From Spirochaetaceae bacterium UBA6243 (GTDB taxonomy: Bacteria > Spirochaetota > Spirochaetia > Treponematales > Rectinemataceae), in the NCBI GenBank assembly GCA_002441395.1, contig DJVZ01000022.1, forward strand, positions 1-64,000: DNA of 64,000 nucleotides. Reading direction: 5' to 3'. The notes under the pieces were generated by a model. The model did no database searches. It was not told where the DNA came from and worked only from the letters and a program-made list of their open reading frames with translations. Position numbers and translations under genes: made by a program. Below are positions 24,329 to 33,338 of the stretch, one piece after another. Numbering within the stretch: position 1 is the first letter of the stretch; each line of letters opens with the position of its first letter.

Positions 24329-26607
24329 AAGTAAGCCCTGAAGTGCAAGCGATTTTCAACGCTGCCTATAACGAAGCCAAGCTCCGGAGCCATGAGTATC
24401 TCATGCCGGAGCACATACTCTTTGCGGGCCTCTCGTTTGAGAAGGTGCGCAATATTTTCGAGAACTGCGACGCCGATCTGGAGCAGATGAAACGGAGCAT
24501 CGAGGCGTATTTTGAGCAAAAAATGCCTATTGTACGCAATGCCGAACCAATTCAGAGCGCGGGTTTCCAGGCGGTGATTGAACGCGCGGTGATGCAGTCG
24601 CAATCTGCCGGAAAAGAAGAGGTGCAGATTCCTGATCTCGTGGTTTCACTCTATGATGAAGAGCGCACCTATGCCGGATATCTCATGCGAAAGCTCGGCA
24701 TCAAGCGACTTCAGCTGCTCGAAGTTCTCTCCCATGGTATAAGCGATGAGGACTTTGGGGCAGATGCGTTTCCTGAAGAAGAGACCGAAGAACGCACGGA
24801 AGAAGGCGGCAAGGAGAGGCGCGCTGCCCGGCCGGGGACGCTTGAGCGCTTTGCGACCGATCTCACCGCCATGGCGACGGCCGGAAAGCTTGAACCCGTC
24901 ATTGGTCGTGAGGCTGAAATCGAACGCACTATTCAGGTGCTCTCCCGAAGGCTTAAAAACAACCCCATCCATGTCGGCGATGCCGGTGTCGGGAAAACGG
25001 CCATCACCGAGGGCCTCGCGCAGCGTATCGCAGCCGGGGACGTGCCTCCAAAACTCAAAGGTTACACGATCTGGTCCCTCGACATGGGCGCCCTCCTCGC
25101 GGGAACAAAGTTCCGCGGCGATTTTGAAGAGCGCGTGAAAAAAGTCATTGATTCGCTGCTGAAAAAAGAGAAAGCGATTCTCTTTATCGATGAAATTCAC
25201 ACCATTATCGGGGCAGGGGCCGTGACAGGCAGTACCCTTGACGCTTCAAATTTGCTAAAACCGGCGCTCACTTCGGGTAAATTGCGCTGCATCGGCTCCA
25301 CAACCTACGATGAGTACAACAAAATTTTTGAAAAAGACCGCGCCCTTTCCCGGCGCTTTCAGAAGATCGACATCATCGAGCCCACAATTCCCGAAACCGT
25401 CGAAATCCTCAAGGGCCTGCGCTCGAAATATGAGGAATACCATGATGTGCGCTACAGCGATGAGACGCTCGACATCGCCGCCAAGCTCGCCGCGCAATTC
25501 ATTACTGAACGAAAGCTGCCCGACAAGGCCATCGATGTCATCGACGAGGCTGGCGCGCTCGCCCGTATTCGGGCGTATAAAGTGAATCAGGAAGCGGAGA
25601 TGCAGACAATCGATATCACACCGCACGATATCGAGGTGGTCATAGCAAAAATCGCCCGTATCCCGGAACGCACGGTTACCTCTTCAGAAAAGGACAAGCT
25701 CGCCACGCTCGAAGCCTCGCTCAAGCAGGAAGTGTTCGGGCAGGACCGGGCCATCGAAGCTGTCGTCAAGGCGGTCAAGCGCTCTCGCGCAGGCTTCAGG
25801 GCGCCCGACAAACCTATCGCGAACTTCCTCTTTGTCGGCCCCACCGGCGTCGGCAAAACGGAGCTTGCCCGCCAGCTCTCAAAGCACCTCGGCGTTCCGC
25901 TGCATCGTTTCGACATGAGCGAATATCAGGAAAAACATACGGTGTCGAGGCTGATAGGCTCTCCACCGGGCTATGTCGGCTATGAGGAGGGCGGCCTTCT
26001 GACTGACGCGATCCGCAAGACGCCCAATGCCGTAGTCCTCCTCGATGAGATCGAAAAGGCGCACCCCGACATATACAATATCCTTCTTCAAATCATGGAT
26101 TACGCGACGTTGACGGATAACCAGGGCAGAAAAGCCGACTTCCGCAATGTCATTCTCATCATGACGAGCAATGCCGGCGCCCGCGACATTGGGAAACCGC
26201 TCATCGGGTTTGGCGATCAGCAAGTCAGCGCTTCGGCGCTCGACGAAGCGGTGGAGCGCGCCTTCAGCCCTGAGTTCCGCAACAGGCTGGATGCGGTGGT
26301 ACACTTCAACAATCTGCCGATGGAAGTCATAGAGCGCATCGTCAAGAAAGCGATCGATGAGTTCGGCGCCCAGCTCGCGGAGAAGAATGTCACTCTCAAA
26401 GCAGAGGACCAGGTCATTCGGTTCCTCGCCGAGCGCGGGTACTCCCGCGAATTTGGGGCACGCAATATCGCACGCCTCGTCGAAGATCAGATTAAGACGG
26501 TATTCGTCGATGAGGTGCTCTTCGGGCGGCTCGAGCACGGCGGCACAGCGTTAGCCCGCCTCGAAAACGATAAAATTGTCTTCGATATCACTCCTCGGGA
26601 CGCCTAA
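24325..26607 (+). CDS. clpA: ATP-dependent Clp protease ATP-binding subunit ClpA
   Basis: AAA+ unfoldase that partners ClpP. It has 760 aa. The N-domain (1 to about 145) carries two Clp repeats, followed by an acidic linker. The first AAA module has the P-loop GDAGVGKT at 218-225 and FIDEIHTIIGAG. The second has GPTGVGKT at 505-512, LLDEIEKAHPDIYNILLQIMD and the FSPEFRNRLD arginine-finger region. There is no long ClpB middle domain, consistent with ClpA. The start overlaps clpS. Positioned between clpS and aat, it forms a dedicated N-end rule operon. Confidence 0.96.
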   Translation: MKVSPEVQAIFNAAYNEAKLRSHEYLMPEHILFAGLSFEKVRNIFENCDADLEQMKRSIEAYFEQKMPIVRNAEPIQSAGFQAVIERAVMQSQSAGKEEVQIPDLVVSLYDEERTYAGYLMRKLGIKRLQLLEVLSHGISDEDFGADAFPEEETEERTEEGGKERRAARPGTLERFATDLTAMATAGKLEPVIGREAEIERTIQVLSRRLKNNPIHVGDAGVGKTAITEGLAQRIAAGDVPPKLKGYTIWSLDMGALLAGTKFRGDFEERVKKVIDSLLKKEKAILFIDEIHTIIGAGAVTGSTLDASNLLKPALTSGKLRCIGSTTYDEYNKIFEKDRALSRRFQKIDIIEPTIPETVEILKGLRSKYEEYHDVRYSDETLDIAAKLAAQFITERKLPDKAIDVIDEAGALARIRAYKVNQEAEMQTIDITPHDIEVVIAKIARIPERTVTSSEKDKLATLEASLKQEVFGQDRAIEAVVKAVKRSRAGFRAPDKPIANFLFVGPTGVGKTELARQLSKHLGVPLHRFDMSEYQEKHTVSRLIGSPPGYVGYEEGGLLTDAIRKTPNAVVLLDEIEKAHPDIYNILLQIMDYATLTDNQGRKADFRNVILIMTSNAGARDIGKPLIGFGDQQVSASALDEAVERAFSPEFRNRLDAVVHFNNLPMEVIERIVKKAIDEFGAQLAEKNVTLKAEDQVIRFLAERGYSREFGARNIARLVEDQIKTVFVDEVLFGRLEHGGTALARLENDKIVFDITPRDA

Positions 26608-26624
26608 GGCTTGGAGCTGCACCA

Positions 26625-27413
26625 ATGCGATGGTTGACCATGCCCGAGTACCTCGACGAGACGGGCGAGTATCGCTTCCCGCCGGCGACAAGTGCCACGC
26701 AGAGTGGCATTGTCGGTTACGGGGGAAACCTCTCTCCCGGCGCACTGTTGTCCGCCTACCGGCAAGGCATTTTCCCCTGGCCTTCTACACCCGCGCTGCT
26801 GCGATGGTGCAGTCCGAATCCCCGATTCATCATTTCTCAGGGGTCTTTGTATATTACCGAATCTGCGCGTAAATCATTAAAGAAAGCGCTGCGGCGGGGC
26901 GCACCCTATACGCTCACACTTGACAAGGCATTTTCAGATGTCATAAATAATTGCGCGACAGTCCCGCGGCCAGGCCAGCCCGGTACCTGGATTTTTCCGA
27001 ATCTGGTAAAAGGATATACCGAGCTGCACAGACTCGGCTACGCCCATTCTGTCGAAGTCTGGAAGAACAAGGTGCTCGTTGGCGGTCTGTACGGCGTGAG
27101 CATCGGGGCCGCATTTTTCGGCGAATCGATGTTCAGCCTTGAGAGCAACGCGTCCAAAATCGGCTTCCTCTCGCTGGCCGCTACGCTCTTCGAACGAGGC
27201 TTCACCTTTGTCGATTGTCAGGTCTATACTCCTTATCTTGCACTGATGGGAGGCCTTGAAGTGCCGCGACCGCTCTATCTTTCCACGCTCAACCATGCGC
27301 TTGCAGCGCCGACGCTGAAAGGAAATTGGTCCGGGGTGTTCCCGGACTTTCCTGACACAGAGCTCGTTATCTCTTTCAGGAAAAATTCCGAGACAATTAC
27401 ATATCACACGTAG
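26625..27413 (+). CDS. aat: Leucyl/phenylalanyl-tRNA-protein transferase
   Basis: Adds Leu or Phe from aminoacyl-tRNA to proteins with N-terminal Lys or Arg, making ClpS substrates. It has 262 aa. Family features are GYGGNLSPGALLSAYRQGIFPW, the WCSPNPR segment, GYTELHRLGYAHSVEVW, GAAFFGESMFS and FVDCQVYTPYLALMGG. The ribosome site GGAG lies 8-9 nt before the ATG. The gene follows clpA by 17 nt, so production of N-degrons and their degradation are coexpressed. Confidence 0.95.
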   Translation: MRWLTMPEYLDETGEYRFPPATSATQSGIVGYGGNLSPGALLSAYRQGIFPWPSTPALLRWCSPNPRFIISQGSLYITESARKSLKKALRRGAPYTLTLDKAFSDVINNCATVPRPGQPGTWIFPNLVKGYTELHRLGYAHSVEVWKNKVLVGGLYGVSIGAAFFGESMFSLESNASKIGFLSLAATLFERGFTFVDCQVYTPYLALMGGLEVPRPLYLSTLNHALAAPTLKGNWSGVFPDFPDTELVISFRKNSETITYHT

Positions 27414-27431
27414 CGAACGAATGGAAAACAG

Positions 27432-29246
27432 ATGAAACTGCTTTTTGTACAACTGCCTTCCCAGATGCCCGACTGGAGCTCGGCTCCCGCAAACATTCCT
27501 CTCGCGGCAGGTTATTTGGCATCTTACGCCGAATCGAAAGGCCTGCTTGCCCGCAGGGAATGGACAATCCTGGAGCCCGAAATCGCAAATTTCGGTTCCG
27601 ATTCTTCGATTATCGCGTCGATTACCGCGCGCGAACCCGATATCGTCGCATTCACCCTCTATTCCTGGAACCTTGAGCGCAGCCTTTTTGTTGCGGAGAG
27701 GCTTGCCTCTCTTTTGCCACGGGCCCGCCTGATCGCGGGCGGTCCGGAAGTAGTGGAACACATGCCTGTCACCGTGAGGACCCCCTTCCACAGCCTGGTG
27801 TATGGCGAAGGTGAAGACGCCTTTGCGGAAGTGCTCCAGGATATTCAGGAACACCGACCTCTCTCGTCGTCCTACAGTTCCAAGGACCTCATCGATTTAT
27901 CAAAAATGCCCAATCCATATTTGACCGGCGCACTCCGTTTTGACCCGAACTTTCAGGTTCACCTCGAGACTATGCGCGGGTGCAGTGAAAAATGTTCATA
28001 TTGCTATTATGGAAAGAATTATAAAACAATTCGCCGCTTCCCTCATGAGCAGACAGTCGATGTGATCCGCACGGCCTCGGAAGCCGGAGTCTCCGAGATA
28101 TACATCATGGATCCCAATTTCCAAAGCGGCCCTGATTTTGCAGGGAGACTGCGGGACATCGCATATGCCAACCACGCGCACACCGCAATCCACACTGAAC
28201 TCAGGCTCGAGGGGATCAACGAAGAGCTCGCCGGCCTTCTGAAAGAAGCAGGTGTCGCTTCGGTCGAAGTCGGGCTTCAGAGCACCAACCCCAAGGCGCT
28301 TGAAGCGGTTCACAGGACTTTTGACAAAAAGGCCTTCGAGCGCGGCGCAGAACTCCTGCAGAAACAAAAAATCATGATAAAAACCGGACTCATACTGGGT
28401 TTGCCATACGACGGTTACGAGCAGGTCATTGAAACTTTCGATTTCCTTGGCATGCAAGGACTGGGCCAAGAGGCCGAGCTGTATCCGCTCTCCTTGCTTC
28501 CCGGCACGGAAATCCGGGAACGCGCGGATGAATACGGCATAAGCGCAATGGAAATTCCGCCATACCTTGTGACCAGCACACACTGGATTTCTTACGACGA
28601 CACGGTCGATGCGATCGCGACATTCGAAGAGAGCTTCGATGTCGAGTGGGCAATGCCCCCTGCCCCGCACTTCCAGCTTTTTAAAGAAGGGTTTGTCTCT
28701 TTCATCGACACAAGAAAGCCGGAAAATATAGACTGGATGCGCCTCAACCCCGAAAAGCTCTCAAGCTCAATTACGCTTTTAGTCGACGCCGATGATCCTG
28801 AAATCCTTGCCCGGATTGTGCGTGCAGCCCGGGATTTACGAAAAGACAACCCATATTCTCTGTACCAGATTGTGCTCACAAGCGAAACCAGAATCCCTTC
28901 CGAAAAGCTGGTAGAGAGGATCAGGGATGCCTTCCTCAACCCCGAACACTACTACGAGCTTGCGAATTCTTTCTCCCCTGATCCCCAGACAAGCTATCAC
29001 ACAAGAATGTTTTTTGCGACGAAGAATTTCACGCTCGCTTACAGGGCGCTCGAAGAGGCGCAGGACATGGAAACGATGGTCGTCCTCAACGGGAGGGAAG
29101 GGTACAACGCCGATCGCCTGGCCGAACTGCTGCCCTATGTCATCTTTGACAAGCAGGCTCTGCCCTTCGACCGACTCTATGAACTCATCTCGATCTACGC
29201 CGACTTTCCCCATATGCTCATCGAGGCTCCGGACGGGCTCCTCTGA
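27432..29246 (+). CDS. B12-binding-domain radical SAM protein of unknown function
   Basis: Radical SAM enzyme, 604 aa. Residues 1 to about 150 resemble a cobalamin-binding Rossmann domain, including LIAGGPEVVEHMP, but I see no DxHxxG cobalamin-ligand motif. The radical SAM cluster motif is Cys184-x3-Cys188-x2-Cys191 (CSEKCSYC). After the barrel comes a C-terminal region of about 200 residues with no motif I recognise. It starts 18 nt after aat on the same strand and so probably belongs to the clpS-clpA-aat transcript. Its substrate is unknown. Only a weak ribosome site precedes it. Confidence 0.82.
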   Translation: MKLLFVQLPSQMPDWSSAPANIPLAAGYLASYAESKGLLARREWTILEPEIANFGSDSSIIASITAREPDIVAFTLYSWNLERSLFVAERLASLLPRARLIAGGPEVVEHMPVTVRTPFHSLVYGEGEDAFAEVLQDIQEHRPLSSSYSSKDLIDLSKMPNPYLTGALRFDPNFQVHLETMRGCSEKCSYCYYGKNYKTIRRFPHEQTVDVIRTASEAGVSEIYIMDPNFQSGPDFAGRLRDIAYANHAHTAIHTELRLEGINEELAGLLKEAGVASVEVGLQSTNPKALEAVHRTFDKKAFERGAELLQKQKIMIKTGLILGLPYDGYEQVIETFDFLGMQGLGQEAELYPLSLLPGTEIRERADEYGISAMEIPPYLVTSTHWISYDDTVDAIATFEESFDVEWAMPPAPHFQLFKEGFVSFIDTRKPENIDWMRLNPEKLSSSITLLVDADDPEILARIVRAARDLRKDNPYSLYQIVLTSETRIPSEKLVERIRDAFLNPEHYYELANSFSPDPQTSYHTRMFFATKNFTLAYRALEEAQDMETMVVLNGREGYNADRLAELLPYVIFDKQALPFDRLYELISIYADFPHMLIEAPDGLL

Positions 29247-29288
29247 GCGTACTTCTTTGAACATGTTTTCCAGCCGTACCCGCCATAT

Positions 29289-30266
29289 TCAATACATCTT
29301 CCTGAGATCTGCCCGCCAAATCCCATGGCCGGTCCGCAGGTATGCCCGAATATTCTGACGCGTATCTTCTACCGATTTGCGCGTGGCCTGATTTGTCGAA
29401 CCTCCCACATGCGGCGAGAGAATGACGTTGGGCAGCCTATGGATCGGGTACCTGGACGGTGCGCCTATGACACCGGTTTTGGGATATGTGTACCATGTGT
29501 CGATCGCCGCCCCCTTGAGAACGCCAGTCTTGAGTGCCTCATACAAGCCCTCTTCGTCCACAATGGAGCCGCGACCCACGTTGACCAGGAATTTACCCTT
29601 CATGGTCATAAGCAATTCTCTGGAGAGCAGGCCTTCGGTTTCGCGCGTAGCCGGCAAAGCGATAAAGACTATTTCAGCCATGTTCACCGCTTCTTGCAAA
29701 GTTGGCAACACCGCGTCAAAATGCTCCGGAACCTCGGCACCTTTCGATCTGCGCCACCCGTATACCCTGCAATTGAAAGCTTTCAAAAGCTTCGCCAGCT
29801 CCTGCCCGATGGCGCCGGTTCCAAGAATGGCGCAGGTCCGTCCATAGATGCTATCCCAATTATCTTCTGCGCCGCGACTTACCCAGAAACCATGCCAGAC
29901 TTCATTTTTCAGGTCATTGTGAAACTCGATAATCCGGCCATAGAAGGCAAGCGTCATGGCCAGCGCGCGCTCCGCAACATCAAAGGCATTGGAATGCACG
30001 TTATACACTTCAACCCCGCGCGCGACCATCATCTCAGCAGGCAGATGGTTTACTCCCGTAAAAGGCTGAAAAAGAGCCTTCAAGGCGACTGCTTCTGTAA
30101 TTACACTGGGGGGGATGCGCCCCGCGATAATAAGATCCAGGGAGCTGATCTGGGGCGACTCGGGAGTAAGCCCTTCAAGCCATGTATGATCGGCGAATTC
30201 CTCTCGCAATTGAGCGACAACAGGGTCCCATGCAGAGTGAATCGGCATGAATGAACCAATATTCAT
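29289..30266 (-). CDS. D-isomer-specific 2-hydroxyacid dehydrogenase-family protein
   Basis: NAD-dependent dehydrogenase fold, 325 aa. The NAD loop GTGAIG is at 149-154. Catalytic Arg232 (NVGRGSIVDE) and His286 (SPHVGG) are present, but the third family residue, Glu in the D-x-x-x-x-E-P segment, is Tyr261 (IDTWYTYP). Start set at 30266, giving MNIGSFMPIH after GTGAGGTCACA; an upstream ATG at 30338 lacks a ribosome site and adds an unusual leader. The substrate is unknown. Divergent from the ankyrin lipoprotein across a 162-nt AT-rich gap containing an ATATGC/GCATAT dyad. Confidence 0.85.
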   Translation of the reverse strand: MNIGSFMPIHSAWDPVVAQLREEFADHTWLEGLTPESPQISSLDLIIAGRIPPSVITEAVALKALFQPFTGVNHLPAEMMVARGVEVYNVHSNAFDVAERALAMTLAFYGRIIEFHNDLKNEVWHGFWVSRGAEDNWDSIYGRTCAILGTGAIGQELAKLLKAFNCRVYGWRRSKGAEVPEHFDAVLPTLQEAVNMAEIVFIALPATRETEGLLSRELLMTMKGKFLVNVGRGSIVDEEGLYEALKTGVLKGAAIDTWYTYPKTGVIGAPSRYPIHRLPNVILSPHVGGSTNQATRKSVEDTRQNIRAYLRTGHGIWRADLRKMY

Positions 30267-30428
30267 TGTGACCTCACTTAAAAATAGAATGTAGTATATA
30301 TATGCAAGCATATTTTTTGCAGTGGACGCAAGAGGCACCGTGAAATTATCATCATTTTGCGATATAGATTGAGAAGGCTGTGGATTTTCCTGAAAGATGC
30401 CGATACTAAGAAGGGAGAGTTATAATCA

Positions 30429-33218
30429 ATGCAAAAGCCAAAACTGACAAAAGCACGATTCCTCGGTCTCATCATTCTTGTCGTATTCTTGCTCGGGAGC
30501 TGTGCGACCTCCCCTGCCTCAAACAAAGAGGTTACTCTCAGTGATTTGGTAATCAAAGGTGATATTGAAGGCATCCGCAAATTCTACTCAAACCAGGAAC
30601 AATTGAACAAGGCCGACAATCAGGGACTTTATCCACTCCACTACGCGGTCATGAAAGGCGATGTTCAGATCGCAGAGATACTGATCGTTTTGGGCGCAAA
30701 GCCGGACAACAAGGATCTCTCCGGAAAAACCCCGTTGCGGTACGCGGTGGACAGAAAGCAGGCCGACATGGTGAAAATGCTTGTCGACAGGGGTGCCGAT
30801 CCCTTCATCTCTGATGTAGGAGGAACCTCTCCCGCCCAGGTGGCGCTCCATTCGGATATGGGCATTCTCGACGCCATGTTCAATTCGAAAAACATCAACA
30901 ATACCGGTCCCGACGGAAGGACAATTCTCCATTACGCTGCCGATGCGCTCATGCCCAAAGAAGTGGACCTTCTGCTCTCCAAGGGCGCCTCGGTGCAGAT
31001 AAAGGATAAGGCCGACAGAACCGCCCTCGACCTCGTACTCCTCTATCCCGATAAGTTAGAGGCGGCGCAGATCGCCGAAAAGCTCATTCTCAAGGGCGCG
31101 AATCCCTCCTTCCCCGAATTCTCCTGGTTTGCTGTCACAGTCCGGGCTCCAGACTACAATGCCGTCCGGTTCGCAAACGGCAACACTCCCCTGCATGAGG
31201 CAATTTCCCGATATCAGTCCGGCTTTGCCCTCTTCCTGCTGCTCAACAAAATCGACCCCGACCTCAAGAACCTCAACGGTGAGGCTCCCCTCCATCTGGC
31301 TGTCAAGGCCGGCTATGTCGAAGGGGCCCAGTTGCTTCTACAAAACAGCGCGAATCCTGATATCCTCGACGCGAACCAGAACACCCCCTTGCACTTGACC
31401 ATCCCCCCTGCGCGACGCCTGGAGATGGTCAAGCTGCTCTTGAGCTACAAGGCCAATCCCGCCCTCATGGACAACCAGGGGAATACGCCGCTCCACAAGG
31501 CTGTCATGCAATTCTATGCGCCCGAGATCGTCGATACCCTGATTCAGGCGGGTGCGCCCGTCAACGCCCAAAATGCCAACGGCGACACTCCATTGATACT
31601 CTGTGCGCGCACGGAACACTACGAATATGCAAAATCGCTCATCGAAGCGAAGGCCGACATCTTCAAGATGAATCAGGCGGGTGAAAACGCGCTCAGAATT
31701 GCCCTGTCAAAAGGATACAAGGCCGTCGACAATATTGTGCTTCCGTCGAATGTGAATCAGAGCGATGACAATTCGAACAGCGTTCTCATGACCGCGGTCT
31801 CACTGAAAGCGCCGGCCGATGTTCTCAAACTCATTCTTTCCAAAGGCGCAGACCCCAACGCGAGAAACAAGGCGCAGGACAGCGCTCTCCACCTCGCGGT
31901 CAGACAAAATTTCGCGGAACAGGGAATTGTACTGCTTGATGCCAAGGCCGACATCTTCCAGTACAACGCCCGGCAGGAAAATCCGCTCTTCCTTGCGCTC
32001 ACCGCAAAGCCGGCGCCTCTCGAGTGGTTCTTCAGGCCGAATGTCATCGCGGCACGGGATGCAAACGGCGATTCTGTCGTCCACCATGCGGCCCGCAAAA
32101 ATCTGCCCGACGGGATTGCCTATCTCATCAAAAAGGGAGCCAGCCTCAACGTGCTCAACAATGCGGCAGAGACACCGCTGCATACGGCCGCGAAGTACGA
32201 CGCCACGGATGCGATTCAGTATCTTGTCAGCGCGGGATCTTCCCTAAAGGCTGCCGACATAAAAGGCGACATTCCTCTTCAGAGTGCAGTATTGGCGGGC
32301 GCGGCGAAGGCAACAGAACTGCTCATTTCTTCAGGTTCCCCAGTGAACAATCAGAACTACTCCGGCGAAACCGCACTCCATCAGTCAGGGAAAAACAACA
32401 ACGCGGCCATTGTACGACTGTTGACTGCCAACGGGGCACAGACAGAAATCCAGGATAGCCGCGGATTCACCCCATTGGCGGCCGCCGCTGCGTACGGAGC
32501 ATATGATGCCGCAGCCGACTTGTTGAAAGCAAACGCGCTCATCGATACCCGCGACAATTCCGGCTCGACCCCGCTCTATCAGGCAGTCAGCGGTGAGCAT
32601 ATTGCGATCATCCGACTGTTGCTGGTGAATAATGCGGATATGCACGCCCTCAATGCCCGGGGTCTGTCCCCCTTCAGGCTCGCGCTCACGAAAAATTCGC
32701 AGATTGCCGCCGAATTCTACACCGGCAGATTGATCAACAAACCGGACTCAAATGGCGATTGTGTGCTTCACATCCTCGTGAGCAATGGCATGAGCCAGGA
32801 GCTCTTTGCCGAGGCACTAAAAAATGGAGCGAATCCGAACGCGCGAAACGCGAAGGGAGACACTCCGCTCATGCTCGCTCTGAGGAGAAATGACCTGAAT
32901 GCGGCGGTCATACTGATTAAAGCAGGATCTTCGCTGTTTGTATCGAACGCGGACAACATCTCACCCCTCTCCGTAATCTTCACGATGGAGCCTGGTGCGA
33001 GGAACAAACTGTTCGCCGCGGCGGGCGTGAACAATTCAGACTTTACAGGAGAGACTCTCCTGCACTACGCCGTGCGCGCCAACAACAAAGATGCCGTCGC
33101 TGATTTAATCTCACTGGGCGCTGACAGGGGAGCTCAAAACCGCAAAGGAGAAACTCCGCTCGATCTGGCTCAGGCGAAGGGATATCAGGAGATTGCCTCT
33201 CTGCTGGCGAACAAATGA
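30429..33218 (+). CDS. Large ankyrin-repeat lipoprotein
   Basis: A 929-aa exported protein. The N-terminus is a lipoprotein signal with lipobox LGSC, so Cys25 would be lipidated. From about residue 40 to the end it is built of some two dozen ankyrin repeats of about 33 residues (GxTPLHxAxxxGxxxxVxLLLxxGAxPN pattern, for example GNTPLHKAVMQ, GLYPLHYAVMKG, GETPLDLAQAKG). No other domain is visible. It is likely a periplasmic or surface scaffold for protein contacts; the partner is unknown. GGGAGAG precedes the ATG. Confidence 0.9.
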   Translation: MQKPKLTKARFLGLIILVVFLLGSCATSPASNKEVTLSDLVIKGDIEGIRKFYSNQEQLNKADNQGLYPLHYAVMKGDVQIAEILIVLGAKPDNKDLSGKTPLRYAVDRKQADMVKMLVDRGADPFISDVGGTSPAQVALHSDMGILDAMFNSKNINNTGPDGRTILHYAADALMPKEVDLLLSKGASVQIKDKADRTALDLVLLYPDKLEAAQIAEKLILKGANPSFPEFSWFAVTVRAPDYNAVRFANGNTPLHEAISRYQSGFALFLLLNKIDPDLKNLNGEAPLHLAVKAGYVEGAQLLLQNSANPDILDANQNTPLHLTIPPARRLEMVKLLLSYKANPALMDNQGNTPLHKAVMQFYAPEIVDTLIQAGAPVNAQNANGDTPLILCARTEHYEYAKSLIEAKADIFKMNQAGENALRIALSKGYKAVDNIVLPSNVNQSDDNSNSVLMTAVSLKAPADVLKLILSKGADPNARNKAQDSALHLAVRQNFAEQGIVLLDAKADIFQYNARQENPLFLALTAKPAPLEWFFRPNVIAARDANGDSVVHHAARKNLPDGIAYLIKKGASLNVLNNAAETPLHTAAKYDATDAIQYLVSAGSSLKAADIKGDIPLQSAVLAGAAKATELLISSGSPVNNQNYSGETALHQSGKNNNAAIVRLLTANGAQTEIQDSRGFTPLAAAAAYGAYDAAADLLKANALIDTRDNSGSTPLYQAVSGEHIAIIRLLLVNNADMHALNARGLSPFRLALTKNSQIAAEFYTGRLINKPDSNGDCVLHILVSNGMSQELFAEALKNGANPNARNAKGDTPLMLALRRNDLNAAVILIKAGSSLFVSNADNISPLSVIFTMEPGARNKLFAAAGVNNSDFTGETLLHYAVRANNKDAVADLISLGADRGAQNRKGETPLDLAQAKGYQEIASLLANK

Positions 33219-33252
33219 GCTAGAGTCTCAGCCGAGACGGACATAGACGAAA

Positions 33253-33298
33253 AACCTGCAGATCATGCGGCGATTTGCCAAGCACCGGTCTGCGGGTT
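33253..33298 (+). terminator. Possible terminator after the ankyrin lipoprotein gene
   Basis: AACCTGCAGA (33253-33262) pairs with TCTGCGGGTT (33289-33298) with one G-U pair, across a 26-nt loop, followed by CTTTAAG. The T-run is poor, so termination is uncertain. The 120-nt gap otherwise holds nothing I recognise. Confidence 0.35.
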
Positions 33299-33338
33299 CT
33301 TTAAGCGCCTAGGCACCTCTGAATTGGCCGCCTTTGTT

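Noticed and set aside
29247..29288. Terminator between the radical SAM gene and the convergent dehydrogenase
   Set aside because: No stable GC-rich stem with a T-run is visible in the 42 nt.
30520..33210. Regular repeats of about 99 bp that could suggest a CRISPR-like or satellite array
   Set aside because: The period is that of 33-residue ankyrin repeats; DNA copies are diverged and continuous with one reading frame.
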